From positions 114,437,306 to 114,501,305 of the forward strand of contig CM071571.1 of the NCBI GenBank assembly GCA_036426205.1: a stretch of DNA of 64,000 nt, written 5' to 3'. Every line of letters begins with the position of its first letter. Position 1 is the stretch's first letter. Shown here in pieces: positions 1 to 10,281 of this stretch. This DNA is from Ascaphus truei (Eukaryota; Chordata; Amphibia; Anura; Ascaphidae). The notes below the pieces were generated by a model that saw only the letters and a program-made list of their open reading frames with translations, ran no database searches and had not been told where the DNA came from. A program made the position numbers and the translations under genes.

Positions 1-300
1 AATCAAAGGCAGCGGGTAGCGGTTTTTACGCGTGATCTTGTTCAAGCCCCGATAGTCGATACATGGCCGAAGAGACCCATCCTTCTTCTTTACAAAAAAG
101 AAGCCCGCTCCGACTGGGGAAGAAGATTTTTGGTTGAAACCCCTCTCCAAATTCTCTGCAATGTAACTGTTCATGGCCTTAGTCTCTGGAAGAGAAAGTG
201 GATAAGATCGTCCCCTGAGAAGGTTTGCCCTGGGCAGCAGGTCAATAGGACAGTCAAAAAGCTGGTGCGGAGGTAGGACCTTGGATTGTCTCTTGTCGAA
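1..300 (-). pseudogene. pol: gypsy reverse transcriptase, N-terminal part (partial)
   Basis: The minus-strand translation gives the pre-RT linker ending in a [13 protein letters not shown] stretch, then [18 protein letters not shown], then [18 protein letters not shown]: the classic entry to the Ty3/gypsy RT fingers and palm. This part is open to the window edge without a stop. The catalytic YxDD box would lie beyond position 1. The enzyme copies the element RNA into cDNA in the cytoplasmic particle. Element 3 carries the matching region at about 28.5-28.3 kb. Confidence 0.85.
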
Positions 301-800
301 AACATCGCGGCATTTAAGATACATTATGGGCAAGGAGTTGACCTCCTCTGGCATGGTACGCAAACCTCCTACCCTCTGGGGCAGCCTGGTACAGGTCTTG
401 GCACATTGAGCACTCCACTGGATAGGTTCCCGGTTAGTCCATTCGAGGTGAGGGTTATGGAGTTGGAGCCAGGGGAGGCCCAAGATAAGCTTGACTGAAG
501 GAGTGTGAATCACATCGAGGGTAATGGTCTCCGTATGAACCCCGGTGGACTGCAGTTGAAGAGGCACTGTCTGCAGCGTGATGAAGGCTGGCTGTAGTGG
601 TCGACCATCAATGGCCTACCAGGCCGACTGGAATCCTCTTGCAGGTAAGAGGAATATTATTCCATTCTGTGAAGGCTTGATCAATGAAGTGCCTGCGGAG
701 CCGGAGTCCACGAATGCCAGTGCTTGAGTATGAAACCCCTCTCCAGACAGCGTCACTGGCAGCAGGATCCTGGTGGGAAAGGCATCCTTGATGATGGGGG
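300..800 (-). pseudogene. pol: gypsy aspartic protease (retropepsin), frameshifted
   Basis: Around 715-690 the minus strand reads AFVDSGSAGT followed by a DQAFTEWNNIPL-like stretch, that is the DSG active-site motif of a retropepsin and its flap-side sequence. It agrees with FIDSGAGGNFVD in element 3. The frame changes directly after the active site, and further stops lie downstream, so no mature protease can be made. The role would be cleavage of the gag-pol polyprotein. Confidence 0.75.
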
Positions 801-836
801 AGAGGGTCAGTGTTCCCAATGAGATTCCCCGGGATC

Positions 837-1094
837 TCATTGGGATTTGGCGTTTCCCGGCTTGTGGGGACACTGGAGCACCAAGTGACCGGAATTACCG
901 CAGTACATACAGAGGCCTTCACTGTGCCGGCGTTGTTTCTCAGCAGAGGACAGCTTGTTCCCTCCTAATTGCATTGGTTCAGGGGCGTCCAAGGAAGGAG
1001 GTGCTGGGAAAACGAATGGTGGAACGGGAGACCTTGAAACCCGTAGACGGTGATGAGAATGCTCAGTCTTCCGCTTCTGCAGACGCTGGTCCAC
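837..1094 (-). pseudogene. gag: gag nucleocapsid zinc knuckle
   Basis: The open stretch of 85 residues contains CMYCGNSGHLVLQCP, a CX2CX4HX4C zinc knuckle typical of the nucleocapsid part of gypsy gag, which packages element RNA. Basic and proline-rich sequence (PVPPFVFPAPP) precedes it, as in elements 2 and 3. It lies out of frame with the capsid-like segment upstream. Confidence 0.8.
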
Positions 1095-1107
1095 CCGGAT
1101 ACATAGG

Positions 1108-1805
1108 GTGATCAGATCCTCTAGGTCTGTAGGTCATTCCTGCACCGCAAGCTCATCCTTTACGGCCTCCGACAGGGCCTGCCAAAATGCCGCAGATAGT
1201 GCTTCGCTGTTCCACCCCGTCTCAGCTGCAATGGTGCAGAACTCCACAGCGTACCTGGCGACTGGACGATCTGATTGGGTTATGTGGAAGAGGGAGGAAG
1301 CTGCCGTTAACTGTCGTCCAGGCGTGTCAAAGACCTTTCGGAGCTCTCGGGCGAAGAGGTCGATGTCCTGTGTGATGGGAGACTGTTGTTCCCAAATGGG
1401 GGAGGCCCAGGCCAGCGCCTCGTCGGTGAGAAGAGCCACGATATAAGCGACTGTGGACCTTGAGGAGACAAAACGAGAGGGTGAGAGTTAGAATTGAATA
1501 AAACACTGATTTAGGAAGCACCTACATCCTTGGGGGTCCCCAGCGTAGCGGTTGGGGGTCGGAATTCAGGGTTCCATTGTAGACAGAGGGGATGTGAAGA
1601 CAGCTGCAGAGGGAGCTGAGGTCGTTGGCGAAGGTGCTGGGGTGGAAGCCCAGGCTTGAACGGTAAGGGAATGAAGGCTCTGCTGAAGCAAATCCATCCG
1701 CTTATCCTTTTGCTCCAGATAAGTTTCAAGCCTGGCGAAGAGATTAGTGTACGAGGTCAAAGTACGCTCCACCTCAGCGGGGTCCATGTTTGTTGGGCTG
1801 AGCAT
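1108..1805 (-). pseudogene. gag: gag capsid region of gypsy element 1
   Basis: Two minus-strand segments belong here. 1805-1566 begins MDPAEVERTLTSYTNLFARL and is predicted coiled coil. 1439-1134 contains ALAWASPIWEQ, RYAVEFCTIAAETGW and AFWQALSEAVKDEL, the conserved retrotransposon-gag core also seen in elements 2 and 3 and, from family knowledge, in the Sushi/PEG10/RTL gag group. The two segments are in different frames with a gap near 1440-1565, so the gene is broken. Confidence 0.8.
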
Positions 1806-1809
1806 AATG

Positions 1810-2623
1810 TCAGGTAGTGCTCACCCCAAACGAGGCGGGACCACGGTGCTGAGGTGGGAAAGGATATAACGCCACCCACAGCCACGAGGGCACGTCTTGA
1901 GAGTAGAATGGTCTGGGTGTCTGGGCCGGGGCAGGAGAGGTACGGATAGTAGTGGGTACTGTTAGCCAAGTCCGGGGTTAGAGAGAGAGACATAGTCGTA
2001 TTACCGTAAGCCAAGATCAGGAGCGGAGAGAGCGGAGTAGTCGTATTGCCGTATGCCAAGGTCGGGATGCCAGAGGTGCGGAGAGGTCGATTGCCGTATG
2101 CCAAGGTCGGGATGCCAGAGGTGCGGAGAGGTCGAAGAGGAAGCTGGTTCGGTACACAAGGATAAGACTGCAAGACAGGACTAGGGAGGCAGAGAGTGAT
2201 GAGAACAACTGGTTCTATGCTCAGCCGATGAGTCAGTGAAACCGCAGGGCATATATGGGTGAGAGGAACCAATGGCAGGGTAGCAATGTGGGGGTGTGTG
2301 GATGGGCCAGGCTGCAACAGGGATAGGTCCAGAAGGGCTCCCAGGGGAGGAGCAATAGAGCGCAGTAGTAAGCCTGCATTTGATTGCAGCATTAGGTTGG
2401 TGTAGTGTGCCTTTAAGAGGTTGGGGCGCCTCGGTGTGGCCGCGCCTCCTTGTGGCCGCGCATGCCGGCACTACAAGGGGCACGCCGGCATGCGCGCACA
2501 TGCCTAGGTGTAGCGGCGATCAGCATCCTGGAGGGAGGCTGGTTGCATGGCGCTTGAGGACCCAGCGGAGTAGCAGGTGAGTGGGGAGCGTGCCGAGGGC
2601 AGCGTGACTCATCGGTTGTTACA
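1810..2623 (-). repeat. LTR of gypsy element 1 (5' LTR, approximate inner edge)
   Basis: The outer edge is set by TGTAACA (minus strand) at 2623, where sequence switches to the protease of element 2. The inner edge just before the gag leader is approximate because I could not fix a primer-binding site. Inside are a 45-bp tandem repeat (2045-2134) and a GC-rich block at 2430-2520. The open reading frames that cross this stretch look like chance. Confidence 0.6.
2045..2134. repeat. 45-bp tandem repeat, two exact copies, in the LTR
   Basis: The unit starting ATTGCCGTATGCCAAGGTCG occurs at 2045-2089 and again at 2090-2134 with no difference that I can see. A shorter, diverged relative lies just before it at about 2002-2044. 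Internal repeats of this kind in the U3 part of an LTR often multiply promoter elements, but nothing here shows that directly. Confidence 0.85.
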
Positions 2624-2740
2624 GGTATATGGTGTCTTTCCGTGAATCCTTGATCAATGAAGTTCCCTCCTGACACGGTACTGTAGTGCAGGCGACACTG
2701 TAGTAGGATCATTGTAGAAAGGCCTGCGTAGAGACTTGGA
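2624..2740 (-). pseudogene. pol: gypsy protease fragment interrupted by element 1
   Basis: The minus strand reads TVSGGNFIDQGFTERHHIPV, which aligns with the region just after the retropepsin active site of elements 1 and 3. The active-site DSG itself is not recognisable. Similarity stops at 2624, exactly where the LTR of element 1 begins. Confidence 0.7.
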
Positions 2741-2742
2741 AA

Positions 2743-3018
2743 TCATTCCCGGATATAGGGATGTAGATCCTGGTAGAAGGTTGAGGAGGAAGTGAGGATA
2801 AGGTTCCCAGTGTAATCCTCTCGACTCTCAATGAGCACAGGCATTTCCTGACTTTCATGGGAAGTGGCCACCAGATGTCTGGTGTTCCCGCAGTATAGAC
2901 TTAAGAATGTGTGACGTCTGCTATGCCTTTCACCTATCGATAGGCAGTTCATCCTGGGAAGAAGGAACAGGAGCCATGTATCCTTCCGGATGAGACAAGA
3001 AAGTGTGGGGGACCTCAT
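2743..3018 (-). pseudogene. gag: decayed gag zinc-knuckle segment
   Basis: A stretch with YCGNTRHLVA and SHESQEMP is recognisable against CYCGxxxHLVxxCP of elements 1 and 3. One knuckle cysteine is lost, and frame breaks surround it. It follows the capsid segment with a small overlap, as expected for gag order. Confidence 0.55.
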
Positions 3019-3622
3019 TGCTGCCTACCCCTTTCCATCCTTCTCTCCTGGAGGCGTTGATCCATGCAGATGCACAGGGCCATGAGATCCTCGAATCCTG
3101 TGGGACATTCCTGGCGGCCAACTCATCTTTAAGACCCTCAGACAATCCTTGCCAGAACACCGCTGCGAGATCCTTGTCATTCCAGCCAGTCTTGGTGGCT
3201 ACAGTGCAGAACTCGAGTGCGTAACGAGCCACCGTGTGGTCACCCTGAGAGATGTTAAGAAGAGCAGAATCTGCTGTTCCCTTGTGACCAGGTATGTCAA
3301 AGACTCTCTGGAACTCCGCAGTGAAGCGAGTAATATCGGACGTAAGGTCTAGCCGCTGCTCCCAGATAGGTGAGGCCCATGCCAATATGTCATCCATCAA
3401 CAAGGAAACGATAAATGCCACCTTGGAGCGGTTAGAGGGAAAATGGGAAGGTAGTAGTTCGAAGTGAATGGAACATTGTTTCAGGAACCCCCGACAACTC
3501 AGAGGTTCACCAGCATAATGGTTATAAATTGGCAACCAAGGTTCATAATTTGGAGCCACAGGAGTGGATGCAGGAGGGTACTGTGGAGGTCGAGAGAACC
3601 CTAACCTTGTCAGACAGGTCAT
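2930..3622 (-). CDS. gag: gag capsid of gypsy element 2
   Basis: This 230-residue open frame covers most of a retrotransposon gag: NHYAGEPLSCRGFLKQC, then AFIVSLLMDDILAWASPIWE, then RYALEFCTVATKTGW and AVFWQGLSEGLKDELAARN. All four blocks recur in element 3 at 29.4-30.0 kb. It is the best preserved open frame of this element. The N-terminal coiled-coil part upstream (3622-3745) has stops, and the downstream knuckle is decayed, so the full protein is not encoded. The start shown is only the first methionine in the open stretch. Confidence 0.8.
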   Translation of the reverse strand: MTCLTRLGFSRPPQYPPASTPVAPNYEPWLPIYNHYAGEPLSCRGFLKQCSIHFELLPSHFPSNRSKVAFIVSLLMDDILAWASPIWEQRLDLTSDITRFTAEFQRVFDIPGHKGTADSALLNISQGDHTVARYALEFCTVATKTGWNDKDLAAVFWQGLSEGLKDELAARNVPQDSRISWPCASAWINASRREGWKGVGSNEVPHTFLSHPEGYMAPVPSSQDELPIDR

Positions 3623-3784
3623 TAAGGTGATGTTTGAACTGGTTCATTTGCTGATCCTTTGTATAAGTGATCCCTCCACTTGCTTGAACATACCCTCATT
3701 TATACAATCGTCAACCCACCCCAGCGGGTGTCCATGTTTGTTGTGCTGAGCATATTGTCATGTGTGCTCACCACAAACAGGACT

Positions 3785-4486
3785 AGACTGTGGGGCTGAG
3801 GTGGGGATGTATATAACCTCTGCCCTACAACCACGGAGCCAGGTCCGGAGTGCAGTCGTGTATCCGGGTCAGGGTAGGAGAGTTTGTGTATGTCGTGGTA
3901 CTTGTCGTGGTCCGGGGTTGGAGAGAGGAGATTATTCAGTATCTGTAAGCCATGCTCGAGGACAGGAGAGAGCGGATGTCCAATAACAAGCCAAAGTCCA
4001 GTGGTACAGAAGAGACAAGAGACAGGTCCAGGTACGAGCAGGAGTCACAACACGGGCCAGGCAAGGCACAGGAACGGGCAAGATACAGGAAGCAGCGAGC
4101 ACAGCACAGCACATAAACACTAGTTTATGCTCAGCAATGTGCATAGGCACCAGGAACGTAAACAAAGGAGGAGGAACCAATCAGAAGGTAGCAGAAAGAT
4201 GACATCAGACATAACCTACTAGCCGATAGGATGGTGCTGTATTGGTTGCAGGTGTAACACAGCTGATGTTGGTAGTCTTCGATGCTGCGCAGCGTGTGCA
4301 TGCACGAGGAGCATGGCGTAGGACGGGCCCGTCACCAGGGAGAGTAGGCGCCGTGGTAATGTGGTGGGGGTGTGCCTCCGGGGTGGAGTATCACGTCCGT
4401 GCGCATGCACAGACAGAGGTCTGCACGCATCACAGGTACTGCTGCTTGACGCATGATGAGGGAGGAGCCTGGCGGAGATCCTGACA
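3785..4486 (-). repeat. LTR of gypsy element 2 (5' LTR, approximate inner edge)
   Basis: On the minus strand it begins TGTCAGGATCTCC at 4486, the same TGTCAGG start as the LTR of element 3 (25188). The leader between LTR and gag resembles that of element 1. The inner edge is uncertain. No second LTR is in the window. Confidence 0.55.
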
Positions 4487-4620
4487 CTGACTGACTGACC
4501 TGGTTGGGTGACTTACTGACTGACCTTGGTGGGTGACTGACTGACTGAACTTGGTGGGGGCTGTCTGACCTTGGTGGGTGACTGACTGAGTGGGTAGGTG
4601 ACTGACTGGGTGGTTGACGG
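4481..4620. repeat. TGAC-rich minisatellite
   Basis: Irregular repeats of CTGACTGACCTTGGTGGGTGA type, about 25-37 bp each, fill this stretch. A related shorter array lies at 13730-13825, on the far side of the fold-back transposon, suggesting both belong to one host repeat interrupted by that insertion. Confidence 0.75.
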
Positions 4621-5929
4621 TCACGGAAGCTTGTGCAGGGTTATAATATACACCAAAAATCACTGGGTTGAATCAAATGCGACCATGATATGATAAATAA
4701 AGTTTATTCCTTAGAGATAAGGTGAACACACAGGATTGTACAAATAACACACAGAATATGGACACTTACGTGGGAAGGGGTCAATGAAGTAATCAGGACA
4801 GGATTAGCAATTCATCAGGCATCAGGTATCATTCAGATGTAGTAACGAAGACGCGAACAACATGAACAACACGAACAACACTGGGCATAGAGCTGACAAT
4901 CAGTTATAAAGGATTTTGGCTCTATCCCTAACATTGGGTCTTAGACATTGGTTCACAATTATCTGCACCCAATTACCTTGTGCCAGCTAACGTGGGAAGC
5001 ACTTTGGTACCTGCCTCCAGGTAACTGGCACATGCGCACCATCCTCTGGTCAGAGTCCCATTTCCTGCACCACACACTGAAAAATTGGCGTCTCCTAGTC
5101 TGCCTTTTGGGATTCTAATCCGGGAAACTCAGACCAGAGGTGTGAAACACAACACTTTACACAAGTAACCATATCCTGCTCTCCTCCGCCCTAGAATACC
5201 TAATCAGGGTGGTGGAGCCTTTGTTCAATGGGTTTCCCTCAGACATCCTGACGCCCGGTGGCCATTAACATTCCTTCTGGGCCAGTGGCTTTCGGGGGCT
5301 TTGGAAATATCAGGGATGCAGAGAAACATTTTAATATTATACATATATTAAAATAATCCGTTCGGTGAGTCTGAGCGGGCTGAAATTTGCTAGTTCCTCA
5401 TGCCGCAGAACACTCGCATTAGTAGACAAATTTCAGCCTTCCACGACCCCCAGAACCGGTGATAACAAAACCAAGTTTAAATCACCTATTAACTTTAATG
5501 CAGGATTCTCCGCTACAGGCTAAAATAAATCACTGCCTTTCACTCTTTCCATTGGATTCAATGGGCTCCGCCGCCATAGGCTTTTAATGGTGGAACTTCG
5601 CCATTAGAATCAATGGAGACTCCGCTGCTAAAGGCTATGAGAAATCTCAGCGGCTCACTCCTCCATTGGAATCAATAAGGCCGGCGCAGCCATAAGGAAT
5701 GCATGGGCCAGCGCCGCCATAGGATTCAATGGAACCTCCGCTATCATTGAAGTCAATGGGCAAACCACATTTTTCACAGTTACCCCTACTACGTTCGGTT
5801 GAGGGGAGAGGGTCGGGAATTGCCCTGCAGTCATGCCGGAAGGATGACTACATTGTGGCCAAATCCCAGCCCTCTAGTCCCCACGGAACCAGAGTTATCA
5901 TTTTTCAGTTTTCACACTTTTACACTTAC
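4621..5929. other. non-coding repeat-like sequence, unassigned
   Basis: No coding similarity is seen. From about 5500 to 5770 there are loosely repeated blocks containing CCATTGGATTCAATGGG-like palindromic pieces, and similar sequence continues after the fold-back element at 12890-13260. I read both as halves of one repeat split by that insertion. The family is not recognised. Confidence 0.5.
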
Positions 5930-6300
5930 TTAGGGCCTCGTTCAGAAAGCCTCGATAAGGCCCTTATCGAGCACTTATCGACCAAAATAGCTACTCGTAT
6001 TCAGAAAGCCTTGATAATTGCTCGATAACGTCCTGTATTGACGCAAAATTTTATGATCAAAAGAAAATTTCCAATTGAGCGGCGATCAGCCGCTTATCGA
6101 CCATTTTCGTGAGGATCATAAACTCGCACAATTCAGATACCCGCAAGTCGGCGGTCGCGGCCTATCTCAGCCCTAAAAGGCGATCTTCTCCCCAAATCCA
6201 ATTCACCTCAAAATTTGGGTAGATTGGTGGGGAGATGCCTCGATGAGCTGCGATGTGTCGGGACTTAGAAAAAATCAGGCCCTTTTCCTGCTTGAGATTG

Positions 6301-6358
6301 ATGCCGGGGGTCTCCGGAGCTGATAGCCATTAATAGCAGCTCCGGAGACCCCCGGCAT
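6301..6358. repeat. perfect hairpin, 21-bp arms
   Basis: Arms at 6301-6321 and 6338-6358 (starting ATGCCGGGGGTCTCCGG) are perfect inverted copies with a 16-base loop. The arm sequence GGTCTCCGGAGCTGA recurs in the palindromic modules at 12377 and 17028-17620. Confidence 0.85.
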
Positions 6359-6537
6359 GCATCCGATGCAGGAAAAATGCATTTACAGCAACTTCATTAC
6401 CTTAGCGGCTAAACGCTAAGGCAATGAAGGGGTTAAACACCAGTGCCAGGCTTACTGTGGCTAGAGAAGGTGGGTGAAGGGGGAATTTGGCCATTAGTGG
6501 CTGTTTAAGTCTTGCTGGGGGGGTTGCGGGGGGACTT

Positions 6538-6587
6538 AACCCCTTCATTACCTTAGCGGTTAATACCGCTAAGGTAATAAAGGGGTT
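6538..6587. repeat. hairpin with CCTTAGCGGT arms
   Basis: Arms 6538-6560 and 6565-6587 are near-perfect inverted copies around TAAT. The same AACCCCTTCATTACCTTAGC motif recurs at 6389, 12040, 17640, 18695 and 19468, always inside the fold-back elements. Confidence 0.8.
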
Positions 6588-7290
6588 AACCCAACTGCTA
6601 CCCACCCGCAAGGTCTAGACACCCATCCTTAAGGCTATTACCCCCTTCACCCATCCGTGAGGCCTAAGCACCCACACCGGACTGACTATACCCACCCTGT
6701 ACCCATTGAGTAGTATAGTGGTACATCATACCAATATAATAATAATATGGGCATGATAAGCCTCTATAGCACTCAATGGGCACCCTAATTACAATACATT
6801 AATACACAAGACACACAATAATAAAACATAACTAAACTCCAAAAAAACACACCACTAAATAAAAACAGTAGCCAGCTAATCCAATCAATACAAGCAATAA
6901 CAACATCAACAATGAATTAATTAAACCATTAACCAATCAAAGCAATTATTCCTAAACCAACTCAAAATGAATAGTAACACTAACCAATCAAAAAATTCAT
7001 TATTACAACATTAATGAATGTAAACATTAAAATACAAAGAAAGAAATTCCAACAATATCTGAAATAACCATTAAAAGCAGTAGCTAACATAATATAACAT
7101 TAACTACAAACGAACACCAATCGCAAACCTTTTATTAGCATTAAGCATGAAAAAACAAACAATCACATCCACATAATAAACTGAAATGAAAAAAAGCAAC
7201 AGCAATATCAAGCCAAAAATGCCCCCCAAATATTGTCATAATAATGTATTAATCTGTACCCTAAAGTGGTACAGATTAATATATTATTAA

Positions 7291-7518
7291 TCAATGTGCC
7301 GACCCCAAAAAATCAAAAAACACATCCAAAGAATAAACCTGTAAAAAGAGACATTTACAAACATTCAATATATTACTTACCATTAGAAGCGGTGGCCCTC
7401 CGACTCCCGGGGTAACAGGAAGCTCACGTACCTTGAAGCCTTCCAACAGCATCCGATGCCATCCGTCATGAAGATCCGGATCAGGTACCAAAATCTTCTT
7501 TTTTCTTTCTTTAATCAC
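7291..7518 (-). other. mirror-image short reading frame, left arm
   Basis: A 75-residue open stretch containing LLEGFKVRELPVTPG is the mirror copy of the frame at 8200-8493 in the right arm. Upstream of this stretch the left copy is frameshifted. I do not recognise the product. It may be a transposon-borne exon, because GTAAGT follows in both arms, or simple non-coding sequence. Confidence 0.3.
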
Positions 7519-7649
7519 TTTTTTCTATCTTCATCTGTAACCATTTCTTGATCTTCTTTATCTTCTATCTTCTTGTTGTAATCCAAAAAGCACCATGATA
7601 GATCCCAACCGATGTTGTCTCGTCATCTTCTTGGGCTCAAATGAGGCGT

Positions 7650-8145
7650 CACGGCCTTAAATAGGGCTTGTGACGTCACATTTAGCCTCAAAATGGTTCA
7701 CAGCCACCTATTGGCTGTTAAAACCATGTTCCGACTTAATTTTTTTTTTTGACATGACGTCACTTAAAGGGAAGGATGCCAGCCAATCAGAATGGCTGTG
7801 CTTCATTTGCCTTTAGATGATGTCACGAAGCCGGCGTCACATGGTATTTCAGCAGCCAATTAGATCATGGAACCATTCACACTCTGATTGGGTGAAAATA
7901 CCTTGTGACCCGGCCATCTTTGATTTAGTACGTAATCTTAAAGGCAAATTAAGCACAGCCATTCTGCTTGATTTGCATCATTCCCTTTAACATGACGTCA
8001 CTAAATCCAAGATGGCTGCTGTGTCACAAGGTATTTTAGCCAATCAGAGTGTGGAATTGGTTCCCACGATCTGATTGGCTGAAATACCATGTGACGCCAC
8101 CATTTTGAGGCTAAATGTGATGTCACAAGCCCTATTTAAGCGGCC
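7650..8145. promoter_or_regulatory. symmetric promoter-like core of the fold-back transposon
   Basis: The centre of the palindrome holds perfect cAMP-response-type sites TGACGTCA at 7671, 7755 and 7993 (variant TGATGTCA near 8119), about six CCAAT boxes on either strand (for example 7709, 7783, 7856, 7888, 8040, 8074), and a CTATTTAAG box on each side pointing outward (minus at 7664-7656, plus at 8132-8140). The arrangement is what a bidirectional Pol II promoter would look like. Function is inference; chance plus palindromy could duplicate any one motif, but not create all of them. Confidence 0.5.
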
Positions 8146-8199
8146 GTGACGCCTCATTTGAGCCCAAGAAGATACGAGACAACATCGTGGGGATCTATC

Positions 8200-8493
8200 A
8201 TGGTGCTTTTTGGATTACAACAAGAGATAGAAGATAAAGAAGATCAAGAATGGTTACAGATGAAGATAGAAAAAAGTGTTAAAGAAAGAAAAAGAAGATT
8301 TTGGTACCTGATCCGGATCTTCATGACGGATGGCATCGATCTGTTGGAAGGCTTCAAGGTACGTGAGCTTCCTGTTACCCGGGAGTCGAGGGCCACCGCT
8401 TCTAATGGTAAGTATATATTGAATGTTTGTAATGTCTCTTTTTACAGGTTTATTCTTTGGATGTGTTTTTTAATTTTTGGGAGCGCACATTGA
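8200..8493 (+). other. short reading frame downstream of the promoter-like core
   Basis: The first ATG after the outward CTATTTAAG box opens about 97 residues: MVLFGLQQEIEDKEDQEW, a basic KERKRRF stretch, then LLEGFKVRELPVT. A GTAAGT at 8406 would be a good splice donor, cutting the frame after about 70 residues. Family unknown. The mirrored copy at 7291-7518 keeps only the C-terminal half open. Confidence 0.3.
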
Positions 8494-9555
8494 TGATAAT
8501 AATAATCTGTACCACTTTAGGGTACAGATTAATACATTATTATGACAATATAGGGGGCATTTCTGGCTTGGTATTGCTGTTGCTTTTTTTCATTTCAGTT
8601 TTATGTGTAAGGTATTGTTTGTTTTTTCATGCTTAATGCTAATAAAAGGTTTGCGATTGGTGTTCGTTTTGTATTTGATGTTATATTAGTTAGCTAATGC
8701 GTTTTATGGTTTTTCAGATATTGTGAGAATTTCTTTCTTTCTATTTTACTATTTAAATTCATTAATGTTGTAGTAATTAATTGTTTGATTGGTTAGTGTT
8801 TTACTATTCATTTTGGTTGGTTTAGGAATTATTGTTTAATTGGTTATAGTTTATTAATTCTTGTTGATGTTGTTATTTGCTTTTTATTTATGGGATTGCT
8901 GTAAAAAAAGAAGAAAAACCGGCGCCCCAAAAAATAAGTCAATGAATTCCAAACCATAAAGGGGAAGTCCCATTGGAAGTCCTCAGATGACAAAGGAATT
9001 GTGCTGACACTCTCCTCCCAGACCGTGCAAATGGAGAAAAAAAAGAAAAAGAAAACAGATTATGGTGCAGTATGCCAATTACTGTAGACTAATAAAACAA
9101 TACAACTAACAACACATAACGCACAAGACTGACAACACAACAACACTAGCAATGCTAAAAGTAAGATTAAAAAGCTATTTATTACACAACTGTGGTTGCC
9201 TGAGGTGGGATATCCAGAGGGGTAAAACTGGAATCCTACTTACAGGACCGCGGTTGGGTAAAGGCAGTTCACACAGAGTGGATGGTGAAGTCATCCAAAG
9301 ATGGCGCCCGGAGCTCTTTCACAGACGTCCCCACGTGATGTGGGTGGGAGATGAATCACTCGAGTTGCAGGGCTTTCCGGCGGATATGACATCACGCCCC
9401 TCACTGCTCCTAACGCAACGCGATGTAAAACTCCCAATGTGAGTGTCCTCTCGCACCGCTCTGCTCTGCCCCTACGGCTCCACCGGCTGTGACTCCACAC
9501 ACGATTCCCCAATGTCCTCCGCAACCACAATAAAAGCTTCTAAAATGAACAAGAA

Positions 9556-9598
9556 CTTACCGACGCGTTTCGTGCGCATGCGCGCACTTCTTCAAGGG
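9556..9598 (-). ncRNA. hammerhead-like ribozyme in PLE-G, 3' terminal repeat
   Basis: On the minus strand: CCC, core TTGAAGA, stem II GTGCGC/GCGCAC with loop GCAT, GAAA, CGCGTC and a short stem I return. The layout matches a type I hammerhead except C3 is U (consensus CTGANGA), giving a U3-G8 wobble. PLE pseudo-LTRs are known to carry hammerheads. Activity is uncertain. Confidence 0.65.
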
Positions 9599-9861
9599 AT
9601 GTGCTCCACCTTGTGTCTTAATGGTATAAATACACTTGGACATTGATGACAATAGGCTAATTACATAATAGAAAAAGCATTAACCCTATAATTGCCATGA
9701 CCACGGTGGGCACAAGACAAGCCTAGCTAGACACTAAACAAACAAACCTTCACAAATAACAAATAAATACCTTAACACTTTAAAACATTAAAAAATTAAA
9801 AATTTATTAAAACATAAATACTGGACTCTGAATAGACATTAAATGATCTCATTAGGATTCA

Positions 9862-10281
9862 TCACAAAAAGGCTTTAAGTTCAAAATCTATATTTAGCCC
9901 TCTTGGAGACAGTGTTTTTAATTCATAGATCCAGTATGCTTCGCGCATACTGGCCTGTTGCAATCTATTCCCACCTCTTGGGTTGGCCTGGACTGCCTCG
10001 ACTGCCAGACACCGCAAACCTTTGGGATTTTTGTCATGACATAAAAGAAAATGATGAGAGACACTATGTGTAACCAGTCCCTTTTTAATATTATAAATGT
10101 GCTCATAAATGCGTCTTTGAAAAGGTCTCCCTGTTCTGCCAATATATTGCAAGCCACAAGGGCATTCAAGCAAATATATTATAAAAGTTGAATGGCAGTT
10201 GATTAGTGTCTTGATGGGATAACTTTTAGAAGTTACATTAGATTTAAAATATTTAGCATTTACACTATAGGAACAGGCCAC
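9862..10281 (-). CDS. PLE GIY-YIG endonuclease domain
   Basis: 139 residues: a cysteine-rich start (MACSYS), then IIYLLECPCGLQYIGRTGRP with the IIY and YIG signature, R and H residues of the active site (RRIYEHIYNIKKG), and the usual PLE C-terminus EAYWIYELKTLSPRGLN. This nuclease nicks target DNA to prime reverse transcription. The domain looks intact. It is out of frame with the linker upstream (10265-10918), the break lying between 10265 and 10330. Confidence 0.85.
   Translation of the reverse strand: MACSYSVNAKYFKSNVTSKSYPIKTLINCHSTFIIYLLECPCGLQYIGRTGRPFQRRIYEHIYNIKKGLVTHSVSHHFLLCHDKNPKGLRCLAVEAVQANPRGGNRLQQASMREAYWIYELKTLSPRGLNIDFELKAFL

Larger units (their letters stand above)
1..2623 (-). 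mobile_element. Ty3/gypsy retrotransposon, element 1 (cut by window edge)
   Basis: Read on the minus strand the order is LTR (about 2623-1810), gag (1805-1108), CCHC zinc knuckle (about 1094-837), retropepsin (about 800-300) and the start of reverse transcriptase (300-1), which runs off the window. The gag resembles the Sushi-like chromoviral type of element 3 in this window (24.3-30.3 kb), whose complete pol carries a chromodomain. The LTR start TGTAACA abuts protease sequence of element 2, so element 1 probably jumped into element 2. The gag, knuckle and protease segments sit in different frames, so the copy is dead. Confidence 0.85.
2624..4486 (-). mobile_element. Ty3/gypsy retrotransposon, element 2 (5' part)
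   Basis: Minus-strand order is LTR (4486 to about 3785), degenerate gag start (about 3745), gag capsid (3622-2930), decayed zinc knuckle (about 2940-2743) and the first part of the protease (2740-2624). There element 1 begins. Gag leader and coding sequence align with element 1 (for example the leader at 1785-1880 against 3725-3830) but are clearly diverged. The LTR start TGTCAGGA abuts a TGAC-rich minisatellite. Confidence 0.8.

Noticed and set aside
2045..2134. CRISPR-like direct repeats
   Set aside because: Only two adjacent copies with no spacers, within an LTR of a eukaryotic retrotransposon.
1757..2392. 211-residue open frame on the minus strand
   Set aside because: It covers the LTR of gypsy element 1 and a 45-bp tandem repeat; the protein repeats are a by-product and no domain is seen.
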